A stretch of 64,000 bases of DNA from Callorhinus ursinus (GCF_003265705.1 NW_020312848.1:54975707-55039706), one strand, 5' to 3'; positions 36,311 to 47,036 are shown, counted from the first letter of the stretch. Made by a program: numbers and translations. The notes: generated from the letters alone by a model not told the origin.

Positions 36311-37799
36311 TTATATTTTCTGCCAGAAACAACCCCCCAAACCAAACTACACCAGGTTTGAGAATAGGCCTAGCAATTTTCTTTTAGTGTGGCAGGATAG
36401 GTCATAGGCAGGATGACATTCACTATGGATCTAACTCTGGTCCTTCCCACACATTAGGAGGCCCACAGAGAAGCCGCACATTTATATTAGCTGTGGTAGA
36501 GGCACATTTCATGGCTAACTGAACCTTTAGGAAAACAAAACAAAACAACTCAGTGAATGAGCTATCATCTTATCCCTAGCAGAGATCTATTAAATCAAAA
36601 CACTGGATGTTTGCTGACCATATACTGACAAGAATTTGGAAAAATACAAACAGGTAGATTTAGGTAGTACCCCCAAAGAGAGCAAAAGTGATGCCATTTG
36701 ACCCATTAGAAGGGAGTAAACAGGATTTATGTGGGGAATAACAGGAGCTTCCAAATAGCAGCAATAGGTGTGCGCCCTTCATTAGTTCTCTCAAGGAAAA
36801 CGTAGGGGTCTTAACAAACTAATACCTCCTTTGCTCTGCTCCACTTCCCTGATTTCTTCTTTCTCCAACTTCTAAGGAAGTGTCTTCCTGCATAGCACTG
36901 AAGCCTTCCAAAGGACATTCAGGTTAACTGGGAGAAGGACTTCCTCAATAAAAGAAACTAGAGGTTTATATTGGAAAAAAGAAATCACGAGCATGGGAAG
37001 AAGATATACTAGGTTGAGCTTTGCAAAGGGATGCACTGTCTGGGAGAAGCAGCTGTCATCCACATGGAGGGTGAAGCAAAGAGGCAATAATGAGGTGGGG
37101 AGGTTTAAAGTACAATTGCCATTTATTACCAATGTACTTCCTCCTTCTGGATATTTTCTAAGAGACAGATTACATTAGCGACTAGAATTTCTTTTGATTA
37201 TAGCTTTCCTTAGGACCACTGTTTCTTCAAATGTGATTCATGTGAGGGTTAAGGTCCCAATTTTATGTGGGTTATATTTCTGATAATGGAAGATAAAATA
37301 TGGGCCTAAACTAGGCTGTAGCTTTGGTGATTTTGAGAATAGGACAGAATGAAGAAATATTTAGAATTCAGAATTAACAGGAAAATCATCTTAGACATTA
37401 AAAGGAGAAGAAAGAGAAATAGTCTAGGATGTTTACCAGGCTTAGTTGATTGGTTCGGTGAGAATGCCAATAACTATGGGGACTGGAGAAGAAAAACAAT
37501 AACCTACCCTGAAGATAACCAACAGGCAATGAGATACCAGCATTTAGAGCTTATGGCAGAGTTATAGCCAGAGATTTCCTAGCATGGAGGTAAAAAACTC
37601 GTGGGAAGAGATGAGATTCTCTAAGGTAGATGAATCAATCAGGATCCCAACAGGAATCCAAGGGTATCTTGAGATTGTTAACTGGTCAATTGTTAATTGA
37701 AAATCTAAGATGTTAGCTACAACTAATATTGTTCAGATAATGTAGCAGTGAAAAATGGAGGGAAAAAAAAAATCACGTAATAATATAAATTATAGATGC
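36311..37799. other. Unassigned DNA
   Basis: No family recognised. 36872-37178 has open frames on both strands, neither with recognisable domains. Part of it may belong to the ERVL remnant that follows. Confidence 0.35.
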
Positions 37800-39480
37800 T
37801 ACACTCTTCATTTCTGTAGCAGGTCACAAGGCCTACGCTGATAATTCTGTGCTCTCCTTATCCTCTGCCAGCCCCTTTAACTAAACAGGGTTTGGATGTG
37901 GTAGTATAATGAGTATCTTCATTCCCATAAATTCTAAGCCATTGGTGGTCATGTCTTCCTTGGGTCAGTACAATTTCCTAAGGACTGCTAGGTAAGGAAG
38001 TATCGAGTGGTACCCACGATTTGACTGAGCTTTGAACATAGTCCCTTTTCCTCTATTCTGTAACAGCAACCTAATTTCCTCCTAGTAATTGTGATAAATC
38101 ATCCAGGACAGAATAGTGACCTTCACTTTCTCTATCTGATGTTTTAGAAGCATGAGAAACTCAAAATGTCCGGGGAACAGTCCCAACTTCCAATTTATTG
38201 GAAACATGTTGATGTTTCCTCATGAAGTATATCTTTCTTAAGCACTATACCCTTCAAATTCATTGCACTAGATACTCTCGGAGGCAAAAAGCAAAAATTC
38301 TCCTAATGTATAATTAAGAGTAAGTACAAGAGGGGCCACTCCCACTCCTATGCCTTAACTCTCAGACCTATATATTCCATCTACGGAGCCTAACCTGGCA
38401 TTGGCTGCTGGTTTAAAACCTGCATCTCATTCTGTAAGAAGAATATCATCCTCCTCTCCCATGGTGTTTTCTCCTTGTTTGCACTATAACTGAGGCTTTA
38501 GTGGGTCATTTAACTGGTCTGTCAAGCAAGTCACTTCTAGATGAGACATGTGGTAAACACTAGTGAATTCTGGAGTTGTGGGCTCATTGTCAAGAAATGT
38601 GACCCTAGGGGCACCTGGGTGGCTCAGTCGTTAAGCATCTGCCTTCAGCTCGGGTCATGATCCCAGGGTCCTGGGATCGAGCCCTGCATCGGGCTCCCTG
38701 CTCTGCAGAAAGCCTGCTTCTCCCTCTCCCACTCCCCCTGCTTGTGTTCCCTCTATCTCTGTGTCTCTCTCTGTCAAATAAATAAATAAAATCTTTTAAA
38801 AAAATAAATAAATGCGACCCTAGTTAGATAAGATATATATGGAAGAAAATTACAGTTGATAAGTCATTCTACAAATTCATGAACGGTGCTGCTAGTGGAA
38901 GCATTGCAAGCACTGAAGGCAAGTTGCTACCCAGAATAAGCTGAACAGTCAGCAGTGGCAAAAGCCAAATCAGCCTTGGCAGAAAATCCATGCATAGCCT
39001 CTATCCCTGATGCTATAGTCATTTTATACATGATACATTGAGCAAGCACTGAGTAGCTAAAGAAAGATGAGTGTCATCTGCTGGGTAGGTGATCTTACCT
39101 AACAAATTATTGAGACCCTCTTCTGCAAGGCTGAGCATTACATGAAATACAAATATTGTCACACTCTGCACCTCTTCAAACTAGTCATCTCAGATACCTG
39201 TCCCCCAGATCTACTTTTTTTAATTTTTCAACTTTTCATTGAAAATTTTTCTTTCCAAGTCCCTGATAAGCCAACTAACTTGTTAGCCACTACCAATACT
39301 ACCAGTGTAGACCTGCTTCTCAAGTCATCTCTCTTCACACAAGCAGTGGACGACTAGATGGCCATACTAAGATGTTTTCACTTTCAGTAGGACTGGAGTT
39401 CAATATCCAGCCATTTCCTTCCATTTTTCTTGCTCTGGAAGATGGTGTCCCTGTGCATCAGAACAAGAGGGGCTGCCCAT
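37800..39480 (-). mobile_element. ERVL internal sequence (pol region), decayed
   Basis: Old endogenous retrovirus-L internal sequence on the minus strand. Plus-strand landmarks include GGGGCCACTCCCACTCCTAT, CTGGTTTAAAACCTGCATCT, TTGCACTATAACTGAGGCTT, GTGGGTCATTTAACTGGTCT and TTTCCAAGTCCCTGATAAGC, in the order I know for the reverse complement of ERVL pol. Stops and indels are frequent, no long open frame remains, and no flanking LTR pair is visible. It is interrupted by a SINE at 38609. Confidence 0.72.
38609..38809 (+). mobile_element. CAN-SINE in ERVL
   Basis: Full-length, little-diverged copy with the CTCCCACTCCCCCTGCTTGT middle. The 14-bp duplication AAATGYGACCCTAG is at 38595-38608 and 38810-38823 with one transition. 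Confidence 0.97.
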
Positions 39481-40224
39481 TACCCAGTCACCAGACATTA
39501 ATAATACAAATAAAATGTCAAAGCACTATAATATTCTAAGTCAGTCATGGAATTGTGTTTTCCTTGCCAGAATAAGTAATGAAATTTTAATTAATGAAGC
39601 TTAAGAGAATTATGTTTAGGGACTTCTTAGAAATGAGTCCTTCTCCTAAAAAGTTATACGTAAAATGAACAGACCTATTTTCCTGAATATTGCTGTATGC
39701 ATGTAACATCTGAATCTAAAGCAAATATCTTGAGAAAACGAAGTGACAGACAGTAGCTTAAGAATACAAGCTGACCAAATGATGGTAGCACAAAGGAAAG
39801 ATAGAAAGAATCTGGTTCATACATAATATTGTTGAGTCATTGAGTTAACCTTCCTTGGAAATGCTTTGCCTGTTTGCAAGATAAACATGGAAGGGCTTCT
39901 TGTTTGCAAGATAACAGATTCAAAATATGAAAATAACTGAATGAAAGAGGTGGAGCAAGGGCAGTAAGGATCTCACCTTTCTAATCTACAAGTTTGAGAA
40001 CCTTGAAGAGGAGGGAAAGGGAAGATAATTAGAACATAAAATTAATAAAACTGGAGCCTCTTATTGAATGTCTTCTAAAAGATTAAGGGAGTGACGATGG
40101 GACAAATGTAGGATTATGGGTGGTTCTTTCTACCCAAGTATATTTTTTTAAGCTCTCATGTAGAGGCCATTAAGACCAAGAATTGTGGGGTTGAGCAGAA
40201 CATCGAGTCTAAACACCAAGTATT
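39481..40224. other. Single-copy DNA
   Basis: A local direct repeat TTGCAAGATAA(A/C)A occurs at about 39873 and 39905. Nothing else is recognised. Confidence 0.45.
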
Positions 40225-40402
40225 GTCTAAATGTAAGAGTAACTCTATAGACCCTTTGCCAGCACTGCAGTACTGGCATCATCTGGGAGTTTACTAGAAT
40301 TACAGAATCTCATACTCCACCATAAGTTCAACTTAATCAGAATCTTGCATTTTAACAAGATTCCCAAGTGATTCATAAGCACATTAAATTTTAAGAAACA
40401 TT
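40225..40402 (-). mobile_element. MER5-type hAT remnant
   Basis: GCATCATCTGGGAGTTTACT, CTTAATCAGAATCTTGCATT, TTTTAACAAGATTCCCAAGT and GTGATTCATAAGCACATTAA match the order of MER5A (a non-autonomous Charlie/hAT element) in reverse. Confidence 0.8.
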
Positions 40403-40989
40403 TTTTAAGACAAAATTTTGCATGTGGTTACTAGCACATGGAATTGACAAGAAGAAAATAGAATGAAAGCTTATTAAGTTCTTAAGGAAAATGTATTCCC
40501 ATTGGTTTTTTTATTACTTGCTGCTTAATGTAAACTCATTGATACAGAAGGGATAGTTTTTGAATGGAAGAGGCTTAAACTTATTTATAACCACTTTTCT
40601 GTTACTATAGTAAATATATTTGGATTTTAAAGTATGAAAACTGTAAGGAGCATTAACATTTGAATTCTGAGCATCTTAATTCTGTAAGATGAGGAAACAA
40701 GTATAGAGGCTTCAGAACATACAATGTTTAAATACTGCTTAAGAAGACAATAAAGTAAATATCACATGAAAGGGCACATTATTAACAAATGAAAGCAATT
40801 CACTGTGATAGCCAGGCACTATCCATGTACTAGAAATAAAAATATGAATGGCTTAATCCTTGCCTTAAGGAAACACATAGTCTAAACCAACTGCAAGCAG
40901 GTTTCATATCAAAATGAGTAGAACCAAACAAAGAACATACTTTTGATGTCTGTGGCATGTATATCGCCAAACTTAAGTAGAAGCCTCAC

Positions 40990-41275
40990 AGTGGGCTTTT
41001 TTTTAATTTTATTTTAACTTTCTGGTATACATTTTCCTTCTGTCAACAGCACCACAAATTTCCCCCATTTTCCACGTACGTGGTTCGAGTTAAGCTATAC
41101 CATCGTTCCAGTGTAAGCATGAGATACAGGCCAGCCAAACAAAGCATATGTAATAGACCATACTATTGTTTCCGGCCATCATCTTCGCCCTTCTCCCAAC
41201 TCTGGCAAAAAGAGTTTTTGTCATAGAACTTGAAGTGTCGCCCTGTAGGTCAAATACACTGAAAGGGAAGAAAAC
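40990..41275 (-). other. Candidate minus-strand exon or retrocopy
   Basis: On the minus strand the block starts after an acceptor-like CCCTTTCAG (about 41268-41260), holds seven or so CpGs (unusual here outside SINEs) and ends with AAAATAAAATTAAAAAAAA, a polyadenylation signal followed by an A run. One frame has a short membrane-like stretch, LCLAGLYLMLTLERWYS, downstream of an in-frame stop. It vaguely recalls a SERINC transmembrane segment, but the similarity is short and from memory. It could instead be an unnamed LTR. No function can be assigned. Confidence 0.25.
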
Positions 41276-41387
41276 ACTATCTATAGTTTAAGTCTGGGAA
41301 ACCAGAAAAAAATGATTCCATTTGTAGTGATAGAAATGTCAGTAAGTGAAGAGCATTGGGAAGGAAGATGAAGAATTCAATTTTAGA

Positions 41388-41760
41388 TAATGAGATTTAA
41401 TTTAAAATAATACTTATTATTTCTTTTTTATTGTAAAAGTAATGCCTGGCTTTGTAGATAATTTTGAATACAGGGAAAAATGGAAGGAAGACATTTAAAA
41501 TAACCCTGTTAACATTTTGATATATTTCCTTCCAAGCTTTTCTCCCCCCACACACATAAATATATAAAACTAAAGTGGTATTAAAATTTATACACATTCT
41601 TATGTCCTGCCATTTCCATTTAACATTATACATGAGCATTCCAATATTTAAAAAAAAAATTGTGAATACAGAATTTATGTCTACATACACATATGTATTT
41701 TAAAACTTATGTAAGTCTTCACTTATTGACAGATTTCTTACTACTTTTATAATTACAAAT
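41388..41760 (-). repeat. Old interspersed repeat (class uncertain)
   Basis: CCTGTTAACATTTTGATATA, TTTCCTTCCAAGCTTTTCTC, CCTGCCATTTCCATTTAACA and CATGAGCATTCCAATATTT match a very common mammal-wide repeat (consensus '...actgttaacattttggtgtatttccttcc...'). I cannot name its class securely. The SINE at 41805 marks its right side. Confidence 0.6.
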
Positions 41761-41804
41761 ATAACTACAATAAGAATATTTATATTAAAACCTGGATATG
41801 CCTC

Positions 41805-42031
41805 GGGGCGCCTGGGTGGCTCAGTCGTTAAGCGTCTGCCTGCGGCTCAGGTCATGATCCCGGGGTCCTGGGATCGAGCCCCTCATCGGGCTCCTGGGAT
41901 CGAGCCCCGCATCCGGCTCCCTGCTCTGCGGGAAGCCTGCTTCTCCCTCTCCCACTCCCCCTGCTTGTGTTCCCTCTCTCGCTGTGTCTCTCTCTGTCAA
42001 ATAAATAAATAAAATCTTAAAAAAAAAAAAA
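41805..42031 (+). mobile_element. Young CAN-SINE with internal duplication
   Basis: Perfect 18-bp duplication AAAACCTGGATATGCCTC at 41787-41804 and 42032-42049, an intact A17 tail and many CpGs, so it is recent. It carries a tandem 26-bp duplication (41867-41892 and 41893-41918) of the unit that begins CCTGGGATCGAGCCCC. Confidence 0.98.
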
Positions 42032-42049
42032 AAAACCTGGATATGCCTC

Positions 42050-42829
42050 TAATAATTTCTTAGGACAAAAGTCTAGAAACAAAGTATCAGGCCACATAAC
42101 ATGGAGTACTTTAAGGCAATGTAGAGATGCACAGTGATTTCCCAAGAAGGTCCTTCAGGTAAAATGTCAACAAGAATATAGGTATGTAACTCTTTTATTC
42201 TCTCACACCAAATACTTTCACAAAAAATGACATACTATACACAGACATGTGTGTATGTATCAAATTATTAAGGAAAACTGAAAAACACCATTAAATAGTC
42301 TCTAACATAATATATAAGGGTAAACTTTCTGTCAGGAGACATGATAGAGAATCTGCCTGACGCGTTTTCTTCCTAGGGGGTCACTGTAAGCAAAAGGCCA
42401 GCACAGAGTTTTATACTGTACCAAGCAACAAAACAGAGAAATAGTACTCAATATACGTAGAGAAAATGCAGCCAGAAGAGGGGGGCATTGCTTTGAAGAC
42501 TCACACTAACCTTCTCTCAGGAAAAAAAAAAATTATTTTTTTTCTTAAAAACTGAAGATTAATTAAATATTCTTAAGCAATTCTCAAGAGGATACTGCAT
42601 CTATAAAACGATAGCATGTACTTACAAGAAAGAAAGAAGCTAAGTTTTGTGAAGACGCGATTGAGATTTTAAAACACAGGACAACGACCTGTTCAATTAA
42701 AAAGTACAATGGAAGGATGGAGACTCAAGAGTACAACAGGAGACCAAATTAATGCGATGAAGAAAACCCCAAGATAGCAATTTCAGACGGGGAAAGAAGT
42801 AAAAGTGAAGAAAATAAGTATTAGGAGAG
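42050..42829. other. Single-copy DNA
   Basis: Nothing recognised. Scattered CpGs (GACGCG at 42359 and 42655) lie between the candidate exon block and the CpG-rich block. An A12 run is at about 42523-42533. Confidence 0.4.
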
Positions 42830-43045
42830 CCTCACCGAGTGCTCCGAGCGCAGCACCGACTGCAGAATTTCTGCCTCAATCGCCGCCAAACCTGCGCCCT
42901 GGAGCATAACGGGATGGCGGAGGGCGGGGCCTGGCTCCACTCTGGCCGCGCAGGCTTCCCCTGGCTTCCGGCTTGGGGCTGCCCACTTCTGCCTGCCGCT
43001 GGGGTCTGCGAAGACCCAGTGGGAAAGCTCGGAGATAGCCGCAGT
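42830..43045. promoter_or_regulatory. CpG-rich candidate promoter
   Basis: About 17 CpGs in 215 bases, against almost none elsewhere outside SINEs. Motifs: an Sp1-type GGGCGGGGCC (42923-42932), a YY1-type GATGGCGG (42913-42920), and CCGGAAGC on the minus strand at about 42965-42972 (ETS-type). There is no TATA box. This is the pattern of a TATA-less housekeeping or bidirectional promoter. The island is small and might be a decayed or lineage-specific one. Confidence 0.5.
42836..42907 (-). CDS. Candidate first coding exon (24 codons)
   Basis: On the minus strand an ATG at 42907 opens a frame of exactly 24 codons (MLQGAG...VLRSEHS) that ends at TCG followed by GTGAGG, a good 5' splice site. 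It lies 3' of the CpG-rich candidate promoter, as a first exon should. Reading through the donor gives only four more codons before TAA. I do not recognise the peptide. No second exon can be proven, and the block at 40990-41275 is only a possible partner. A chance open frame in GC-rich DNA is the main alternative. Confidence 0.22.
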
Positions 43046-43181
43046 GTGTTGGGATACTCAAGTTGCTCACATCTGGTGTTATATCTCTCAAAACATTCTC
43101 ATTTTTCATATTTGGGTTTTGCCTCTTTCTTAGATTTGTGAAAGATTGCTTAATTCTTGGCTTTTTCAAATATTCCTATCG

Positions 43182-43311
43182 CGGGTGCCTTCGATTAAGC
43201 ATCTGATTCTTGCTTTCGGCTCAGGTCATGATCTCAGGTTCCTAGGATCAAGTGCCGCCTCTGATTCTGTGCTGAGTGTGGAGCCTGCTTGGGATTCTCT
43301 CTCCTTCCCCC
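43182..43311 (+). mobile_element. Old CAN-SINE, tail missing
   Basis: Diverged older subtype (TGATTCTTGCTTTCGGCTCA, AGTGTGGAGCCTGCTTGGGA, TTCTCTCTCCTTCCCCC). About 11 bases of the head (the GGTGGCTCAG region) are deleted, and no A tail or AATAAA block follows. Confidence 0.85.
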
Positions 43312-43429
43312 ACCCAAGATCTCTTATCTCTGGTATTTGTCGAATTAATGGTGATAGTGGACACGTAATTTTTTCTGAACATCAAACATAATTCTGCAAC
43401 ATTGGAACATTAAGTATAATGTTTAACAT

Positions 43430-45240
43430 AAAGTTTTCTCTAAGAGTTTTTGCCTATTAAGTTATTAGGGTTCCTTCTCCGTGAAATGAATGTTCAGATA
43501 TATTGCTCCCTTTTCTACTGAATTGTTTATCTTGTTCTGATTAATTTATAAGGATTATATGAATATTCTGGATACTAATCATTTCTTAGGGATATAGACT
43601 GGAAATATCTTCTCCTTTTTTGTAGCTTCTCTTTTTACTCTCTTCATTGTATATGATGAAAATAACCAGAATTCTAATGTAGTTTGATATCTTTTCTTTA
43701 ATGGTTCATGCTTTTTAGATCTTGCTTAAGCAATGCTTCCATATCCTAAGATAATCAGTTATTTTGCTCTGTTGCCACATTTTTATAAATTTATATCTAT
43801 ACTTTAGTATTTAATTCACTTGAAATTTATTTGCATGTGTCAGTGAGGTAATGGTCAAATTTTATTCTTTCCAGGTGAATAAACCAATTGTCACAGAATC
43901 CTTTATTGAAAACTCATCCTTTCCCCATTGATCTGAAAGGTCATTCTTCAATATTGGAACATTAAAATACAGTGTTTAACATTAAGTGTGATGTTTGCTG
44001 TAGGTAATCTACCAGGAATCTATATTCTATATCCGGGCAAGGAAATTCCCTTTTACATCTAGGTTACAACAGATTTCTCTCAGGAAAGTACTTATCAAAT
44101 ACTTATTTTACATATCCTGAGGTTAACATATGGCTTCCCTCCTTTTTAAATTTTAATGTGATATATTACAAAAATTGATTTTTTAAAATATTAAAGCAAC
44201 CATCCATTGCTTGGACAAACTCAACTTTGTCTTTCTCTCTGTCTCTTCTCTCTCTCTCTCTCTCTTTTTACCCTCTCTCCCTCCCTCCTGCTGTTCGGTT
44301 ACACTTGAGTTTAATGCCTAATATTTTCTTTAGGAGTCTTGCATTTATGTTTATGTGTGAAATCAGCTTATAATTTTCTTTCTTGTCTTCATTGAAGTTT
44401 GCTATCAAGATTAAGTCAGCCTTATAAAATGAATTAGGAAATACACTTTTTTTAACTCTTGAAAGAGTTGGTATAAAATTACTAAATCAGTTCATTCCAT
44501 TTTTAGAAAAACTTATTAGTAAAATTGTTTAGGCTGAAGTTTTCTTTGTGGAATAATTTTAAAGTACAGATTTAATCCTGTTAAGGCTATAAAACTTTTC
44601 ACATATCCATTTCTATCCATTCTCATGTACACTTTCACCATTTACTTTGGTGAGTTATATTTGCATACAAATTTGTCCTTTAAATTTTCAAGATTTTTGT
44701 CATGAAAATGTTTTTACTATTTTCTATTACCTTTTTATCACCCTATATTTTGTATGTATGTCCCTTTTTACATTACTAAAATTGTTTTTGATTCCTTCTT
44801 TTTATCTAGAGATTTTCCTGAGGTGCGTGAATTTTATGTTTGGTTGTTTGTTTTGGAGGGGTTTGGGGAGGCAATATATGGATTGGTTGATCCTTTCTGT
44901 GTTTGGTTTCATTAATTTTTCTCCTATCTTTATTTTTTTCCTTCCTTGAGGTTTTTCTTCCTTTAGGTTTATTTTGCTCTTCCTTCTCTAACTTAAGTGG
45001 ATAATTTGCTCATTAATTATCAGCCCTTATTTTTTTTTTAATTTAAGTGTTTTAAAGCTATGAATGTCCCTCTGATTACTGCTTACCTGCATTCTATAAG
45101 CTTTGATAAGTGGTATTTTCTAAATTTTTTCTAATTTCCAATATGATATTGCCTTTGATCTATGATTTATTTAGATATGCAATTTTTACTTTCATACTAT
45201 TATTGGAACTATTAAATTATCTTTTTCAGCACACACAAAG
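43430..45240 (-). mobile_element. Old L1 ORF2-region remnant
   Basis: Long minus-strand L1. The plus strand shows the reverse-complement order of ORF2: GGATACTAATCATTTCTTAG, AATTCACTTGAAATTTATTT, CAGAATCCTTTATTGAAAAC, CCTTATAAAATGAATTAGGA, TGGTTTCATTAATTTTTCTC, and CCTGCATTCTATAAGCTTTG at the end. It is ancient, with no coding frame left. A (CT)n tract has expanded at 44231-44290. Confidence 0.82.
44231..44290 (+). repeat. (CT)n-rich tract
   Basis: CT-rich low-complexity run with a pure (TC) stretch at about 44247-44264, within the L1 remnant. Confidence 0.9.
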
Positions 45241-45345
45241 CCAGTTTCCATGCTTTGCTTAACTTTCTAGTTTTCTACCTTACCTCAATTTTTAACCTGA
45301 TTTTTCCTTTCTTCCTTGCCAGCTCATGGAAACACCCAAGATAAT

Positions 45346-45411
45346 TCATATATATATAATGGTATATATTGGTGTGTATATATATATATATGTATATATA
45401 TATATAATTAT
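45346..45411 (+). repeat. (TA)n microsatellite
   Basis: Interrupted (TA)n with a GGTGTGTA break at 45371-45378, lying just before the T run of the SINE at 45418. Confidence 0.93.
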
Positions 45412-45417
45412 TATTAT

Positions 45418-45592
45418 TTTTTTTTTTTTAGAGAGAGAGAGAGGAGGGGACAGAGGGCAGGGGAGAGAATCTTAGGCAGTCTCCACACCCAGCAAGGAGC
45501 CAACACAGGGCTGGATTTCACAATCCTGAGATCCTGACCTGATCTAAAACCAAGAGTCAGACTTAACCAACCAAGCCACCCAGGCACACCTC
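45418..45592 (-). mobile_element. CAN-SINE (old subtype)
   Basis: Inverted, diverged copy: T run, a short GAGAGAGA block, AGTCTCCACACCCAGCAAGG, CAATCCTGAGATCCTGACCT and CAAGCCACCCAGGCACACC. Confidence 0.92.
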
Positions 45593-45599
45593 ACAGTAT

Positions 45600-46034
45600 T
45601 TTTTATCCAGTATTTTAGGTTGTTTTCAAAGGGACAGCCAATCAGCTTATACATTTCTTATTTTGTGGTTGTAGATACTTTAAATTTTTTTAATTATTTT
45701 GTGTGTAAGATGTGTGTTTTGTGATAAGGTACTGGCATAGTTTGTTAGTGCTGTTGCTTTATTATTTTTCCATGAAAATAAGACATTTAGTTTGAAGAAA
45801 ATAAAAAAAATTTTAAATTCTCATTGTCTAATTAGTGATAGACAATTTCAGGATCCCCTTTGATTGCTTATTCCAGTGACTTGTTAGCTTTAAACAAAAG
45901 GTTGTCCATTATAATAGAAAAATAAATCTGTTTAAATATAAAATCTTTATGAGGAATTTAGGTCTTAAAGCTTCAGAAAATGGATTTTTAAAAATGTTTG
46001 GGATCATTCTTAAGATTCATGGTATGCTTAATAT
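45600..46034. other. Single-copy DNA
   Basis: AT-rich, nothing recognised. Confidence 0.5.
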
Positions 46035-46052
46035 TAAAAACAAATCCCAGGA

Positions 46053-46088
46053 GGCTCCATAGCTCAGAGGTTAGAGCACTAGTCTTAT
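46053..46088 (+). pseudogene. tRNA-Thr(TGT) 5' half, tailless retropseudogene
   Basis: The 36 bases match the 5' half of tRNA-Thr-TGT: acceptor GGCTCCA, an A-box TAGCTCAGAGG, the D-arm TTAGAGCACT and anticodon stem, stopping in the anticodon loop (GTCTTAT). I count three G-to-A differences from the mammalian gene as I know it. The insert is flanked by the perfect 12-bp repeat TAAAAACAAATC (46035-46046 and 46088-46099) whose start, ATT/AAAAA, fits the L1 endonuclease site. Six extra bases (CCAGGA) precede the tRNA part. There is no T-arm, CCA or A tail. It cannot make a tRNA. Confidence 0.85.
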
Positions 46089-46547
46089 AAAAACAAATCT
46101 CTCTTAAATTAAAAAAAAAAAGCAGAGAGCAAAATAGGAAATAATGAAATATTAATTTTTGTTTATTTAAAATTAGCATTCAGAAAAGTGACAAGATATT
46201 CATATTAATTACACTGATGTATGAGAGAAAATATTTTGAAAAATTGATATTCTGACATTATGTAGTTCTATTTTATGATGTAATAAATTCCAACCTTACC
46301 AGATAGGACATACCAAATAAAACTGAATTAAATAAAGTATCTAACCTGCAAATGTCATGAGTAATACCTAACATTCCCAAATTATAAGTATCAGGATCTT
46401 TAGGGTCAGAAGCCCTTTTTAATGATATAAAATATTCAGATAAGATTTTAAAAGATAAGATAAAAGAAGATTTTTTAAAAAGATTAAAAACTGTGCAGCA
46501 TTAACTGTAAAACTTTTCCTGCAACAGGGTTTGCACATTTCTTAAAT

Positions 46548-47036
46548 ATTCCTATAGTAGGCAAAATAATTGTCCCCCAAAGATACCTACATCCTAATCT
46601 ATGGAAACTGTGACTATGTTAGGTTACATGGCAAAGATGATTTAAGATTACAAATGGCATTAAGGTTTTTAATCAAATGACCTTTAAAGAGAGAGATCAT
46701 CCTAGATAATCTGGGTCAAGCTATTATAATAACTGAGGTCTTGAAAACACAGAAGACAAAATCAGAAAAGGGGCCAAAATCAGAGGAAGACTTGAAGATG
46801 CCAGGCTGCTGGCTTTGAAAATGGAGAAAGGGACCAGGAGCCAAGGAAAGCTGGTAGGCTCTGGAATGTGGAATGTGAAGAGAATGGATCTCCCCTATAG
46901 CCTCCAGAAGGAATGCAGCCTTGCTTATATTTTGATTTTACCTCAGTGATCCAACTATATAACAATAAATTTGTGTTTTGTAAGCCACCGAATTGTGATC
47001 AATTTTTACAGTAGCCATGGGAAACTAATGTAATTC
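46548..47036 (+). mobile_element. MLT1-type MaLR LTR
   Basis: Sense-strand LTR: TAGGCAAAATAATTGTCCCC near the start, CTAATCTATGGAAACTGTGA, GCTATAATAACTGAGG-type middle, GGATCTCCCCTATAGCCTCC, ACAATAAATTTGTGTTTTGT with the polyadenylation signal, and GGGAAACTAATGTAATT at the end. The open frame on the other strand is incidental. Confidence 0.88.

Noticed and set aside
35940..39480. One complete provirus made of the MLT1 LTR and the ERVL internal region
   Set aside because: The LTR and internal sequence belong to different families, no second LTR is seen, and 1.5 kb of unassigned DNA lies between them.
42839..43141. 100-codon plus-strand open frame across the CpG-rich block
   Set aside because: Open frames are expected in GC-rich DNA; no splice context or family resemblance, unlike the opposite-strand exon-like frame.
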